A DNA stretch of 64,000 nt, from the NCBI GenBank assembly GCA_002715965.1, contig PBAL01000099.1, positions 1 to 64,000 of the forward strand. The letters run 5' to 3'. Positions 10,297-18,271 of the stretch are shown one piece after another. How positions within the stretch are numbered: position 1 is the first letter of the stretch; the number at the start of each line of letters is the position of its first letter. The position numbers were made by a program, and so were the translations under genes. This DNA is from Verrucomicrobiales bacterium. Lineage in GTDB: Bacteria > Verrucomicrobiota > Verrucomicrobiia > Limisphaerales > JAYPXF01. The notes beneath the pieces are model-generated. The model was given only the letters and a program-made list of their open reading frames with translations. It had not been told where the DNA came from and did no database searches.

Positions 10297-10377
10297 GTTC
10301 CCACACCTGCGCGTTTCTTTGTGAATACATTGGGCTGTCAATCATCCGGACTTCTGGTAAGGAATCCTTTCGCAGCA

Positions 10378-10512
10378 ATGGAATGGCTCACAAAACAGGA
10401 ACGAACAGTGGTCGTTACCGCCATGCTGCTATTCTTGGTGGGGCTGGCCGCGAAGACCTATAACGAAGCTTCGCATCCCGCGCCAACGCCAACCCAAATT
10501 GAATCCCGCTGA
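10378..10512 (+). CDS. 44-residue single-pass membrane protein
   Basis: The ORF starts at ATG 10378 and encodes a short protein with a charged start (MEWLTKQERT), one hydrophobic helix of about 16 residues and a polar Pro-rich end. An AAGGA stretch lies about 14 bases before the ATG, rather far for a ribosome binding site. Its stop is nine bases before the Minf_1886-type gene, suggesting an operon. The opening resembles the membrane-proximal start of verrucomicrobial ComEA-like proteins, but no helix-hairpin-helix follows, so no function is assigned. A GTG start at 10321 would add 19 unlikely residues. Confidence 0.5.
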   Translation: MEWLTKQERTVVVTAMLLFLVGLAAKTYNEASHPAPTPTQIESR

Positions 10513-10521
10513 CCGGCAGAC

Positions 10522-10992
10522 ATGCAACCGACGAACACCTTTGATGAAGCGCTCGATCGAATCGTGGCGAACGATCCGAGATATCATCGGGACGCCTATC
10601 AATTCGTGCGGGAGGCACTCGACGTCGCGCAGAAGAAGTTTTGTGGGGAACAACGCGAACCGCAGCATGTCAGTGGCAGGCAGCTCTTGGAAGGCGTTCG
10701 CGATTACGCGTTGGAGGAGTTTGGGCCGATGACGCTGATTGTGTTCCAGGAATGGGGGATCACTCGCTGCGAGGATATCGGAGAAATCGTGTTTAACATG
10801 GTTGATCACACGCTCCTGGGCAAAACCGATGACGATTCACGATCGGATTTTCAGGACGGTTATGATTTCGATGAAACGTTCCGAGTACCTTTCCTGCCGA
10901 AGGCTAAAAAAAACGTAGGAAGTGCGAACTTGGACGACGCTGTGTCTCATACGAATAAGAAGAAGGATTCCAAGAAACCTGAATCCACCTGA
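10522..10992 (+). CDS. Minf_1886 family protein (Planctomycetes/Verrucomicrobia-restricted)
   Basis: The 156-residue product carries the family pattern: a DPRYHRDAYQFVREAL opening, QHVSGRQLLEGVRDYALEEF in the middle, then FGPMTLIVFQEWGI and CEDIGEIVFNMVD. I recognise this as the small family named after Methylacidiphilum Minf_1886, described as restricted to Planctomycetes and Verrucomicrobia; its function is unknown. The last 50 residues are polar and lysine-rich and less likely to be folded. No signal peptide or membrane segment is visible, so it is probably cytosolic. It follows a 44-residue membrane-protein ORF and converges on the glycosyltransferase gene with four bases between their ends. 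The gene is a useful taxonomic marker for the window. Confidence 0.85.
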   Translation: MQPTNTFDEALDRIVANDPRYHRDAYQFVREALDVAQKKFCGEQREPQHVSGRQLLEGVRDYALEEFGPMTLIVFQEWGITRCEDIGEIVFNMVDHTLLGKTDDDSRSDFQDGYDFDETFRVPFLPKAKKNVGSANLDDAVSHTNKKKDSKKPEST

Positions 10993-10996
10993 GCGT

Positions 10997-12496
10997 TCAA
11001 GGAGTCAGCACTGACACCTCAAGGTCCGGCTCGGAAATGGAGGCGAGTTGGAACGCAATCTCCTTCTTCGTGCGCTTGCGCCACCGATTGGCTGCTTTCA
11101 CCCAGGCCTCGGTGACCAGTTCGGCCTTCAAGTCGAATACCCGTTTCGGATTGTCCGCCTCCTCGGCGACGATATCGAGTCCGCGAACGGTATCGGTGTG
11201 AATCGGAACATGGCGCGAAACGGTGGTTGAAGGCGCACGTTGGATCTCGGGTTTTTTCCAGACCAGCTCGCCATTCACGAGCGCAAGCCGGACTTCCAGG
11301 AGATTCAGCTTGAGCGCGAGAAACTGAAAATTCTCCCAGAGTTCTTCCGGACTGCCACAACGCTCGGCCTCCAGCTCCAGCCACTGGCCCAGAGTCATGA
11401 TGTACCGGGTTTCCTTCCGCAAGGACGTCATCTCGGAGAGCACTCCGCGAAGGGAGTACTTTTGTGGCACCATGCCAAAGGTATGCACGACATAAATCAC
11501 GGCCAGGAACAACGTACCAGCAACGATAGGAACGAGCTTGCCCTGGCCCCACAACACGGCGAATGCCAGGATCAGGAAGCCGGCTGAGAGGATATAGAGA
11601 GTGACCACCGAACGACGATGAGAGAACCCATAGTCCAACAATCGGTGGTGCAGGTGTCGTCGGTCGGGCCGAAATATTGGCAAACCTTTCAAGGCCCGCC
11701 GGATGATGGCCAAGGTTACGTCAATGATCGGAAGACCGAGCGCGAAGATCGGCGCGAGCAGGGCCGCTGCCACCGTCCCCTTCTGGTGGCAATGCAGGGT
11801 GATTACCCCGATCAGAAACCCGAGGAAATAAGCGCCACCGTCCCCCATGTAGATCCTGGCGGGAGGGAAATTGAAGTAGAGGAATGCGAGCAAGGCCCCG
11901 GAAGTCAGAATCGCCAGCAACACGGCCGAGTCTCCGCCTCCTCCACCGACGTTGACCAGCAGGATCATGAGCATGAGTGAGATGCCGGCGGCAAGTCCGT
12001 CGATCCCATCAATGATGTTGATTAGATTGGTCAACGCGACCAGCCAGATCACCGCGGCCACCGGCGCCATGGGCCCCAGCAGAATGGGTTCGACGTAAAA
12101 AGGATTGGTGATTTCATCAATCTCCAGCTTGCCGTAACAGACCACCAGGACGGACACCGTGATCTGCAACACGAGCTTGAGCTTTGCCCCAAGAGGATGA
12201 ATGTCGTCCACCCCACCAACGATGAACATCAACAACGGCCCGACGACGAGTACCTGAAACGCTCCATCCGTGAGCAGTTCTGGCTTCGGCACCGCCAACC
12301 CAACAGCGGTCAACAGAAACGCCGCAGCGATTCCGAATCCGCCCAGGCGCGGCACCGGATTCTCATGAGTCTGGTGGAAACATTTTTGACGGTTGCCGGC
12401 TCCCGCCTTTTGCGCTCGGCGAATGGCGATGGCTATGCAAACCCACGCGATGGCGAAGCCCGCGATGAAGGTGGCGAATTGAATTGGGCCGATCAT
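10997..12496 (-). CDS. Undecaprenyl-phosphate glycosylphosphotransferase (WecA/TagO-type, MraY superfamily)
   Basis: The protein has about ten membrane segments and the superfamily motifs in order: GGVDDIHPLG, the catalytic NLINIIDGIDGLA, IYMGDGGAYFLGF, and the sugar-binding loop HLHHRLLDYGFSHRR. It should transfer a HexNAc-1-phosphate from UDP-sugar to undecaprenyl phosphate on the cytoplasmic side, starting O-antigen, exopolysaccharide or similar glycan synthesis. After the last helix there is a C-terminal cytoplasmic extension of about 150 residues not usual in WecA. I chose ATG 12496 (MIGPIQF) because the first helix follows at once; the frame is open to 12604 but the extra 36 residues look non-coding. 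Exact sugar specificity is not readable from the sequence. Confidence 0.85.
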   Translation of the reverse strand: MIGPIQFATFIAGFAIAWVCIAIAIRRAQKAGAGNRQKCFHQTHENPVPRLGGFGIAAAFLLTAVGLAVPKPELLTDGAFQVLVVGPLLMFIVGGVDDIHPLGAKLKLVLQITVSVLVVCYGKLEIDEITNPFYVEPILLGPMAPVAAVIWLVALTNLINIIDGIDGLAAGISLMLMILLVNVGGGGGDSAVLLAILTSGALLAFLYFNFPPARIYMGDGGAYFLGFLIGVITLHCHQKGTVAAALLAPIFALGLPIIDVTLAIIRRALKGLPIFRPDRRHLHHRLLDYGFSHRRSVVTLYILSAGFLILAFAVLWGQGKLVPIVAGTLFLAVIYVVHTFGMVPQKYSLRGVLSEMTSLRKETRYIMTLGQWLELEAERCGSPEELWENFQFLALKLNLLEVRLALVNGELVWKKPEIQRAPSTTVSRHVPIHTDTVRGLDIVAEEADNPKRVFDLKAELVTEAWVKAANRWRKRTKKEIAFQLASISEPDLEVSVLTP

Positions 12497-12830
12497 ATTT
12501 GTGCCGACGCGCGCTGTGTGTGCCAGAGCCTTGGTCTGTGATTGGCTCCCGCGGGATAATGCCGATTGGCCAGCGGGGGGAAGATTAGAGCACAAGTCGC
12601 GCATTCGGAAAAGCCTTATCTGGAACGATTTACGTGAAGCACGAGCCGGATCTGGCTTCTGTCATTCCAGCCGCCGGGAAATCTCGTATTGCTGCAGTTG
12701 ATGCTGCTCCATTGACAGTGAGTATCGTTGCAGGTATTGCGTCTGAGTCCGGCGCGGCCAGAAATGTGAGCGCGTCCGGGACAATCCGAATAACTCCGGT
12801 TAGAACAATCGAGGAAGCTGGGAGGCGATA
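12497..12830. other. Intergenic region with a candidate promoter for the 12831 gene
   Basis: No convincing gene is present. A TTGACA at 12712-12717, a 17-base spacer and TATTGC at 12735-12740 form a plausible sigma-70 promoter reading toward the small membrane protein gene at 12831, leaving a leader of about 85 bases. A 65-codon frame at 12634-12831 overlaps that start codon but has a composition unlike the neighbouring genes. Confidence 0.4.
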
Positions 12831-13037
12831 ATGAGCAACAAACTTGGTTGGACCTTGTCCTTTGGAGTATCGGCAATCCTGCTGGTGGATATCGCATCCA
12901 TCTGGACCCACGCGCATGATCACAGCACGCCGGTACAGCTCTGCAACACCGTGCCCAAAATGTTCTACTGGCCCTTGCTGCTCGGGCCCTTGGCGCTCAT
13001 CAGCTGGTCCGTGCTGACCGGTGAGCCGCATGCTTGA
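12831..13037 (+). CDS. 68-residue two-helix membrane protein
   Basis: The ATG at 12831 is preceded by GGAGG at 12821-12825, the best Shine-Dalgarno site in this part of the window. The product has two hydrophobic segments (about residues 8-26 and 44-62) separated by a polar loop containing HAHDHS and a single Cys. I do not recognise the family. The gene lies about 100 bases before the Bax-inhibitor-1 type gene on the same strand and may share its transcript. The His-rich loop could bind metal, but that is speculation. Confidence 0.6.
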   Translation: MSNKLGWTLSFGVSAILLVDIASIWTHAHDHSTPVQLCNTVPKMFYWPLLLGPLALISWSVLTGEPHA

Positions 13038-13141
13038 AACATCGGGTCAATTCGGCCCGAAATACGGATGAGGTTCCGATTGACAGGTCGAACGCGGGGT
13101 CTAACCTTGCTGTCGAAGAAGGAACCAACCTTGCAAGCATT

Positions 13142-13837
13142 ATGAGTCAATACGTTTCACATGGAGCAGCGGTCATCGATCTCGATGCCGCGTCACGTTC
13201 ACGATTTATCAACCGCACCTACATGCATCTGACCGGTGCGATTTTCGCCTTGGTGGGATTCGAGGTCATTATGTTCAAGGCCGGGCTCGCACAAGCCGCC
13301 GTAGGCATGATCGGCCAAAACTGGATTGCCATGATCATCCTTCTGCTCGCCGTTTCCTTCGGCGCGCGTTGGGTCGCGTATCGAGCCGAATCGAAGGTCG
13401 CCCAGTATATGGCACTGGGATCGTACGTTGTGATGATGGGCCTGATCCTCCTGCCGATTCTCTATATCGCCAATCAAGCCATGCCCGAGGCCATCGGCAA
13501 CGCGGCAGCAATCACGTTTGTCGGCTTCGGGATACTGACGGCAATTGTCTTCGTGACCGGCAAGGATTTTTCCTTTCTGAGAGGCATCGTCTATTGGGGT
13601 TTTGCTCTCGCAGCCTTGGCATGTATCGGCGCTTTGATTTTTGGTTTCACGCTGGGGCCGCTCTATTCGCTGATCGTAATCGGGCTTTGTGGAGCGTCCA
13701 TTCTGTATGACACATCCAACGTCCTTCACCACTCACCCGAAGATCGTTATGTGGCTGCCGCCTTGGAGCTGTTCTGTTCCATCACGATCATGTTCTTCCA
13801 CATCCTGCGATTGTTCCTCATGCGCGGAGAGGACTGA
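13142..13837 (+). CDS. Bax inhibitor-1/YccA family membrane protein (TMBIM)
   Basis: The 231-residue protein has about seven membrane helices and the BI-1 family layout: an N-terminal FINRTYMHLTGAIFALVGF, a central AITFVGFGILTAIV and the C-terminal ILYDTSNVLHHSPEDRYVAAALELFCSITIMFFHILRLF. The acidic residues of the last region (Asp in LYDTSN, Glu in ALELF) belong to the pH/calcium-sensing site described for bacterial BsYetJ. The usual view is a calcium-leak or stress-related inner membrane protein. ATG 13142 is preferred; a TTG at 13034 would add 36 polar residues. An intrinsic terminator follows the stop. Confidence 0.88.
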   Translation: MSQYVSHGAAVIDLDAASRSRFINRTYMHLTGAIFALVGFEVIMFKAGLAQAAVGMIGQNWIAMIILLLAVSFGARWVAYRAESKVAQYMALGSYVVMMGLILLPILYIANQAMPEAIGNAAAITFVGFGILTAIVFVTGKDFSFLRGIVYWGFALAALACIGALIFGFTLGPLYSLIVIGLCGASILYDTSNVLHHSPEDRYVAAALELFCSITIMFFHILRLFLMRGED

Positions 13838-13860
13838 TCAACGACACAGAGAATTCGAAA

Positions 13861-13892
13861 AGCCCGGCTTGATGATTCAGCCGGGCTTTTTT
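13861..13892 (+). terminator. Intrinsic terminator after the BI-1 gene
   Basis: AGCCCGGCT at 13861-13869 pairs perfectly with AGCCGGGCT at 13879-13887, with a nine-base loop, and runs into TTTTT. It starts 24 bases after the BI-1 stop codon. Confidence 0.85.
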
Positions 13893-14142
13893 GCGGGTGG
13901 CCGGGTGGTAGCCAGCGGGCGAATGCAGCGAGCAGATCATGCCCGGAATCGAAAAGACCGCGTATGTGCGATGCGATGTGCAGTCCCGCTTGGAGAGGGG
14001 GCTGGTGAGAGCGCCCTTCGCCCTTGGAACACCTGCGCCAAGGGCGATACGCACTCGCCAGCGTTCATGTGTGAGATATTCGGGTTAGCAGTTCCGCCGA
14101 TGCCTCAGACTCACCAGCGGTCACCCAATTGTGTGGCAATCC
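13893..14142. other. Gene-free stretch between convergent genes
   Basis: I see no gene here. The one structure is a perfect 9-bp hairpin (CGCCCTTGG 14019-14027 with CCAAGGGCG 14038-14046, ten-base loop) lacking a T-run on either strand; it could serve the minus-strand phosphatase gene as an RNA end but the case is weak. Confidence 0.4.
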
Positions 14143-15678
14143 TCAGTTGCTGATCTGGCTCAGTTTCAACGTGTAGTCGTGGATCACCTGGCCGTCGATC
14201 GAGACGCATTCGAACTTCACCTGGGGATCCTTTCGAGTGGTGTTGAAACTCATGAGACCGAACGAACAGGTTTTGTTGTAGCCCCAGATAAGCCCCTCGG
14301 TTTTGACGACGGAGTGCGTGTGGCGATTGGTCAGGCGTGAGCTTTCGAATTCGAACAGGTCGTAGCCATTATCGCGCTTCGTTGTGCGCAGATCCGTGCG
14401 GTGTCGGTCGGCGGCAATGAGGAACACACCGTCTAGCTTCTTGGATTCGATGAAGGAGAAGATCTCCTCGCGTTCCTCTGGGTAGCCATCCCACGGATCC
14501 CGGCTGCCGGGCTTGATTCCCACCGTCCACGGCACCGGCGACGCGATGACCTTGAATGTTCCCTTTGACGCGGCGAGCGTGTCCTTGAGCCATTGCTTTT
14601 GAACGAGCCCCAGCATGCTTTTGCCAACCTTGCCCTTGCGATGGCGGTAGTACCGCCCGTCGATGAAGATAAAATGCACGTCCCCGATATACGTGTCATA
14701 CCAGCAACCGGGTTGTTTCTCGCCTCCGCCGTATGCCGGGTTCACCCAGTTCTCGCGAAATATGTTCCAAACTCGACGCTTCCACTTGGGCGTCTCGATT
14801 TCCGGACCGGGAACGCAGTCGTTCATGCCGAAATCGTGATCGTCGTAGATCGAATACATCGCGGTGGAAGCAACCAGGCGACGCCATTCGGGAAGTGATT
14901 GACGGCGGTAGTAACAGTAATGCTGTGTCAGTGTTTCTTCCGGCTGATCGATGTAGACGTTGTCGCCCAGCATGAACATCGCGACGGGGTCAAAGGTCAG
15001 GATGTTGTCCCACATGCGTTCCCACTGCGGTACGAATCCCGCGCCTCCTCCGAAGCCGACCTTGAATTTGCCTCCCGATCCACGTTCGGGATAGGTGCGG
15101 AACTTCGTATTCTCCGCCTCGGCCTGCTGGCCGTCTATGTAAACGCGATAGTCGTATTCTGTGCCGGGCTGAAGACCGTTCACCCGCACCGTCGTGGTGT
15201 AGTCCCGGTCCTTGGAACTGCGTGAGCGGGCTCTGCCTTTTCCAATGCGAATCTCAACCTCTGCCTCTTCCGCCGTCCGCACCCAGAACGTCGCGCTGGC
15301 GTCGGTGACAGAACCGACCATCGGACCATGAATCAACGCAGGGGTCGGGTATTCCGTGGCCCACTTCTTATAGGCATCGGTTGCGTGCAGTTTTGGCAGC
15401 AGTTCGCGGGGGCCTGCCATCAACCGGCTGAACGAAAGGCGCGTATCGAGCGCCTGCTGTGCGTGTTCGACTGCGGATTTCAGGTCGTCCTTTTTGAGCG
15501 CGAGCATCATGTTCACGAAATGCGTTTCGCGTTCCTTGGGATTTGCCTTGGCGAGTTCCTTGTTGGCCTTGGCGAAGTCTTCAGTCGCTATCAAGCGGCT
15601 GGCGTTCCTCTGGGGATCGTGTTGCCCCCGTACAACCATTGCGCCGGACAGAAGAAGGATCGGTAGCAGCTTTCGCAT
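14143..15678 (-). CDS. PhoD-like alkaline phosphatase family metallophosphatase, exported
   Basis: The 511-residue protein opens with a Sec signal peptide (MRKLLPILLLSGAMVVRG) and a helical stretch of about 80 residues that looks TPR-like. A PhoD N-terminal Fn3-like domain follows (GPMVGSVTDASATFWVRTA), then the metallophosphatase domain with MFMLGDNVYID, YSIYDDHDFGMND and IAADRHRTDL. These supply the Asp, Asn and His metal ligands expected in PhoD phosphodiesterases/phosphatases. It is therefore probably a periplasmic or secreted calcium/iron-dependent phosphatase; substrate is unknown. The ATG at 15678 fits the signal peptide. On the minus strand a TTGCCG/TTGAAT pair (17-base spacer) ends six bases before this ATG. 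Confidence 0.83.
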   Translation of the reverse strand: MRKLLPILLLSGAMVVRGQHDPQRNASRLIATEDFAKANKELAKANPKERETHFVNMMLALKKDDLKSAVEHAQQALDTRLSFSRLMAGPRELLPKLHATDAYKKWATEYPTPALIHGPMVGSVTDASATFWVRTAEEAEVEIRIGKGRARSRSSKDRDYTTTVRVNGLQPGTEYDYRVYIDGQQAEAENTKFRTYPERGSGGKFKVGFGGGAGFVPQWERMWDNILTFDPVAMFMLGDNVYIDQPEETLTQHYCYYRRQSLPEWRRLVASTAMYSIYDDHDFGMNDCVPGPEIETPKWKRRVWNIFRENWVNPAYGGGEKQPGCWYDTYIGDVHFIFIDGRYYRHRKGKVGKSMLGLVQKQWLKDTLAASKGTFKVIASPVPWTVGIKPGSRDPWDGYPEEREEIFSFIESKKLDGVFLIAADRHRTDLRTTKRDNGYDLFEFESSRLTNRHTHSVVKTEGLIWGYNKTCSFGLMSFNTTRKDPQVKFECVSIDGQVIHDYTLKLSQISN

Positions 15679-15726
15679 GGGTGGATTCAAGCATTGCGGA
15701 CCGAGTGCGGCAATGGGGATCGTCGG

Positions 15727-16950
15727 TTATCCGGATACGGCGATCGCTTCGCACACGGCAGTGACAACGCGATCCACCGTAATGTCGTCCATGCAGCGAA
15801 AATCAATCGGGCAATCACGCCGGAAACAAGGTGAGCACGGTGTCTCTGATTTCAGGAATGCATGATCGTTCCCGCCCGGCAGTCCCGGGCCGGTGAGTTC
15901 TGGCGAAGTGCTTCCGAAGGGGACGACGACCGCAGTTCCGACCGCAGCCGCCAGGTGGGTGGGACCGGTGTCGTTGGAGATGAGCACGTCGCAGTGCTTC
16001 AGCAAGGTGGCGAGTTCCCGAAGCGAAGTCCTGCCGGAAGCGTTGAAGAACGAGATGGAACCCTCGCCATGTTCTGAACGAAGCGCCACTGAAATTTCGT
16101 CAGTGATTTCCTCATCTGCAGGTCCGCCGAACAAGACGAACTGGCACCGCGCCTTTTCGTGAAGCCGCGTGACCGTCGATACGAAGTTTTCAATCGGCCA
16201 ACGCTTGGCCGGACCATACTGAGCGCCGGGATTGATCCCGATGACGGGGCAATCGGGCTTGACCGCCATCCCAAATCGTTGGGCTGTTGCTGTCACGTCG
16301 TGATCGGAAACGTGCAGGATGGGGGCGGTCCATTCGCCCGGCGCACCGATCTGCGAAACGAGGTGAAGGTAATGCGCCACGTGATGGGAGTGGGCGGGAA
16401 TCTCCGGCTTCGCACCCTGACTGGCGATGGCCCGTTCCACCTCGCGATCGGAGAGCACCTTCATGTGAAACACGTCGCGTCGTTTTGGTATGCGCTGCGT
16501 GAGCATCCACGACCGGCCGGCACCCTTGTAGCCGAGACGCACGGGAATCCTCGCCAGCATGCATTCCATCGCCGATCGCAGGGAGTTGGGCAGGATTATC
16601 GCCAAATCAAATCGTTCACCGCGCCATTCTCTGCCGATTCGAAGGGGGGATTGCTTTCGATCGATGCGGATGACCTCGTTGATCGCCGGGTGTTCGGTCC
16701 AAAGCTCCGCCAGGTTTTCACGGGTCGCCAACGAGATCTTCGCATCGGGGAATTTTTTCCGGACGGCCATGAGCGCCGGCGTCGTCATGATGGCGTCCCC
16801 CAGCCAGTTCACCCCGCGGATGAGGATGCGTTCGGGTTGTTTGAGGGAATTGCTCAAGTATGCAGGGATGTTGGCAGAAGGATGGCGGTGAATGCAATCG
16901 GTTGATTCATGCGAATCATCACACGGCTTGCTCCGGACTTGGCCCTCCAT
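15727..16950 (-). CDS. waaF: Lipopolysaccharide heptosyltransferase II (GT9 family)
   Basis: The product (407 residues from ATG 16950) is a GT-B glycosyltransferase of family 9. It contains the WaaF opening ILIRGVNWLGDAIMTTPAL, the sugar-nucleotide region GINPGAQYGPAKRWP, LISNDTGPTHLAAAVGTAVV, and the typical end PCSPCFRRDCPIDFRCM. It should add the second heptose from ADP-heptose to the inner core of lipooligosaccharide on the cytoplasmic face of the inner membrane, which implies a Gram-negative envelope. The frame is open to 17223, but this overlaps serS on the other strand. ATG 16950 gives a polar tail of about 45 residues before the first strand, so a TTG inside the tail could be the true start. 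It diverges from serS with 13 bases between start codons. Confidence 0.87.
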   Translation of the reverse strand: MEGQVRSKPCDDSHESTDCIHRHPSANIPAYLSNSLKQPERILIRGVNWLGDAIMTTPALMAVRKKFPDAKISLATRENLAELWTEHPAINEVIRIDRKQSPLRIGREWRGERFDLAIILPNSLRSAMECMLARIPVRLGYKGAGRSWMLTQRIPKRRDVFHMKVLSDREVERAIASQGAKPEIPAHSHHVAHYLHLVSQIGAPGEWTAPILHVSDHDVTATAQRFGMAVKPDCPVIGINPGAQYGPAKRWPIENFVSTVTRLHEKARCQFVLFGGPADEEITDEISVALRSEHGEGSISFFNASGRTSLRELATLLKHCDVLISNDTGPTHLAAAVGTAVVVPFGSTSPELTGPGLPGGNDHAFLKSETPCSPCFRRDCPIDFRCMDDITVDRVVTAVCEAIAVSG

Positions 16951-16955
16951 ATAAT
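16928..16955 (+). promoter_or_regulatory. Candidate serS promoter with perfect -10
   Basis: TTGCTC at 16928-16933, a 16-base spacer and a perfect TATAAT at 16950-16955. The serS GTG is at 16964, so transcription would start within two or three bases of the start codon. No Shine-Dalgarno sequence is present. The element sits inside or against the start of the divergent waaF gene. Confidence 0.6.
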
Positions 16956-16963
16956 GCGCTGCC

Positions 16964-18265
16964 GTGATCGACATCAAACGGATCAGAGAAAATCCGGAAG
17001 CCCTCGCCGAGCGGCTCAATACCCGTTGTGGAAACGATGGGGACAAGCTGAAGGAACTCTTGGAGCTGGATGAAAAACGTCGTTCTGCGCTGACCGAATC
17101 CGAGCAGCTCAAGGCAAAGCGCAACAAGGAATCCAAGGCGATCGGCACCTTGGTGGGCCAGGGAAAGAAGGACGAAGCCGAGGCCAAGAAGGCGGAAGTA
17201 AGAGCCTTTGGGGAACGAATCAACGAACTGGATGAAGCCGCCGGCCAGGCCGAGGCCGCGCGCGACCAGATCCTGCTTTCGATTCCAAATCCGCCTCACG
17301 AATCCGTGCCGGCCGGCGCGTCGGAGGAAGACAATCCTGAATTGCGCAAGTGGGGTGAAGCGAAGAACTACGACTTTGAACCGAAGAACCACATCGAGTT
17401 GTGCGAGCAACTTGGCCTGATTGATTTCAAGCGTGGCGCCAAGTTGTCAGGAAGCGGTTTCCTGCTCTACATGGGTTGGGGGGCTCGATTGGAACGCGCG
17501 CTTGCGCAGTTCCTGCTCGATCTTCACACCAGTGAACATGGTTACACCGAAGTGTCCCCGCCCTACATTGTCGGGCGCGATTGCATGGTTGGCGTCGGGC
17601 AGTTTCCCAAGTTCGAAGACCAGGCCTACGCGGTGCAGGAGGGCTTGGATGATTCAACGATGGGCGCGCTGTATCTGCTGCCCACGGCGGAAGCCCCGGT
17701 TGCGAACATTCACCGCGAAGAGATTCTCACTGAGGAAGAACTTCCCAAATACTACTGCGCATTCAGTCCGTGTTTTCGTGCCGAGGCCGGCGCGGCTGGT
17801 GTGGGAACGCGAGGGATGATTCGGGTTCATCAATTTGAAAAAGTTGAGCTGATCAAGATCGTTCCTCCCGGTGAAGGCTACGAGGAACTGGAAAAGATGA
17901 CTGCAGATGCGGAACGCGTTCTGCAGCTGCTGGACCTTCACTACCGAGTGATTCTTCTTTGCGCCGGCGACATGGGCTTTGCCTCCGCCAAGACCTACGA
18001 CATCGAGGTATGGGCACCGGGACAGGGCAGCTATTTGGAAGTTTCCAGCTGCTCGAATTGCGAGGACTACCAACCGCGCCGGATGAATCTGCGCTACAAG
18101 ACCGGCAAGGAAAACCGGTTCCCACATTTGCTCAATGGAAGCGGCACGGCGCTCGCGCGGCTTTTTGTTGCGCTGATTGAAACGCATCAACAGGCCGACG
18201 GCAGCATTGCCATCCCCGCACCCCTTCAGCCCTATCTGAAAGCGGATCGCATTCCGGCGCTCTGA
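16964..18265 (+). CDS. serS: Seryl-tRNA synthetase
   Basis: The 433-residue protein has the SerRS N-terminal antiparallel coiled coil (about residues 30-110, rich in K and E) that holds the long variable arm of tRNA-Ser, followed by a class II catalytic core. Motif 2 is FRAEAGAAGVGTRGMIRVHQF and motif 3 contains NGSGTALARLFVALIETHQ; TAEAPVANIH forms the serine/ATP site region. It charges tRNA-Ser (and tRNA-Sec) with serine in the cytosol. The GTG at 16964 is chosen because the conserved MIDIKRIRENPE start follows immediately. glgA begins six bases after the stop, so the two are likely cotranscribed. Confidence 0.95.
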   Translation: MIDIKRIRENPEALAERLNTRCGNDGDKLKELLELDEKRRSALTESEQLKAKRNKESKAIGTLVGQGKKDEAEAKKAEVRAFGERINELDEAAGQAEAARDQILLSIPNPPHESVPAGASEEDNPELRKWGEAKNYDFEPKNHIELCEQLGLIDFKRGAKLSGSGFLLYMGWGARLERALAQFLLDLHTSEHGYTEVSPPYIVGRDCMVGVGQFPKFEDQAYAVQEGLDDSTMGALYLLPTAEAPVANIHREEILTEEELPKYYCAFSPCFRAEAGAAGVGTRGMIRVHQFEKVELIKIVPPGEGYEELEKMTADAERVLQLLDLHYRVILLCAGDMGFASAKTYDIEVWAPGQGSYLEVSSCSNCEDYQPRRMNLRYKTGKENRFPHLLNGSGTALARLFVALIETHQQADGSIAIPAPLQPYLKADRIPAL

Positions 18266-18271
18266 TCATTG

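Noticed and set aside
12634-12831. 65-codon frame ending in TAATG at the 12831 start
   Set aside because: The overlap suggested coupling, but the product has no recognisable pattern and the gene behind it has its own strong ribosome site and promoter.
14019-14046. Hairpin downstream of the PhoD-like gene as an intrinsic terminator
   Set aside because: There is no T-run on the minus strand after the stem, so it is reported only as a structure.
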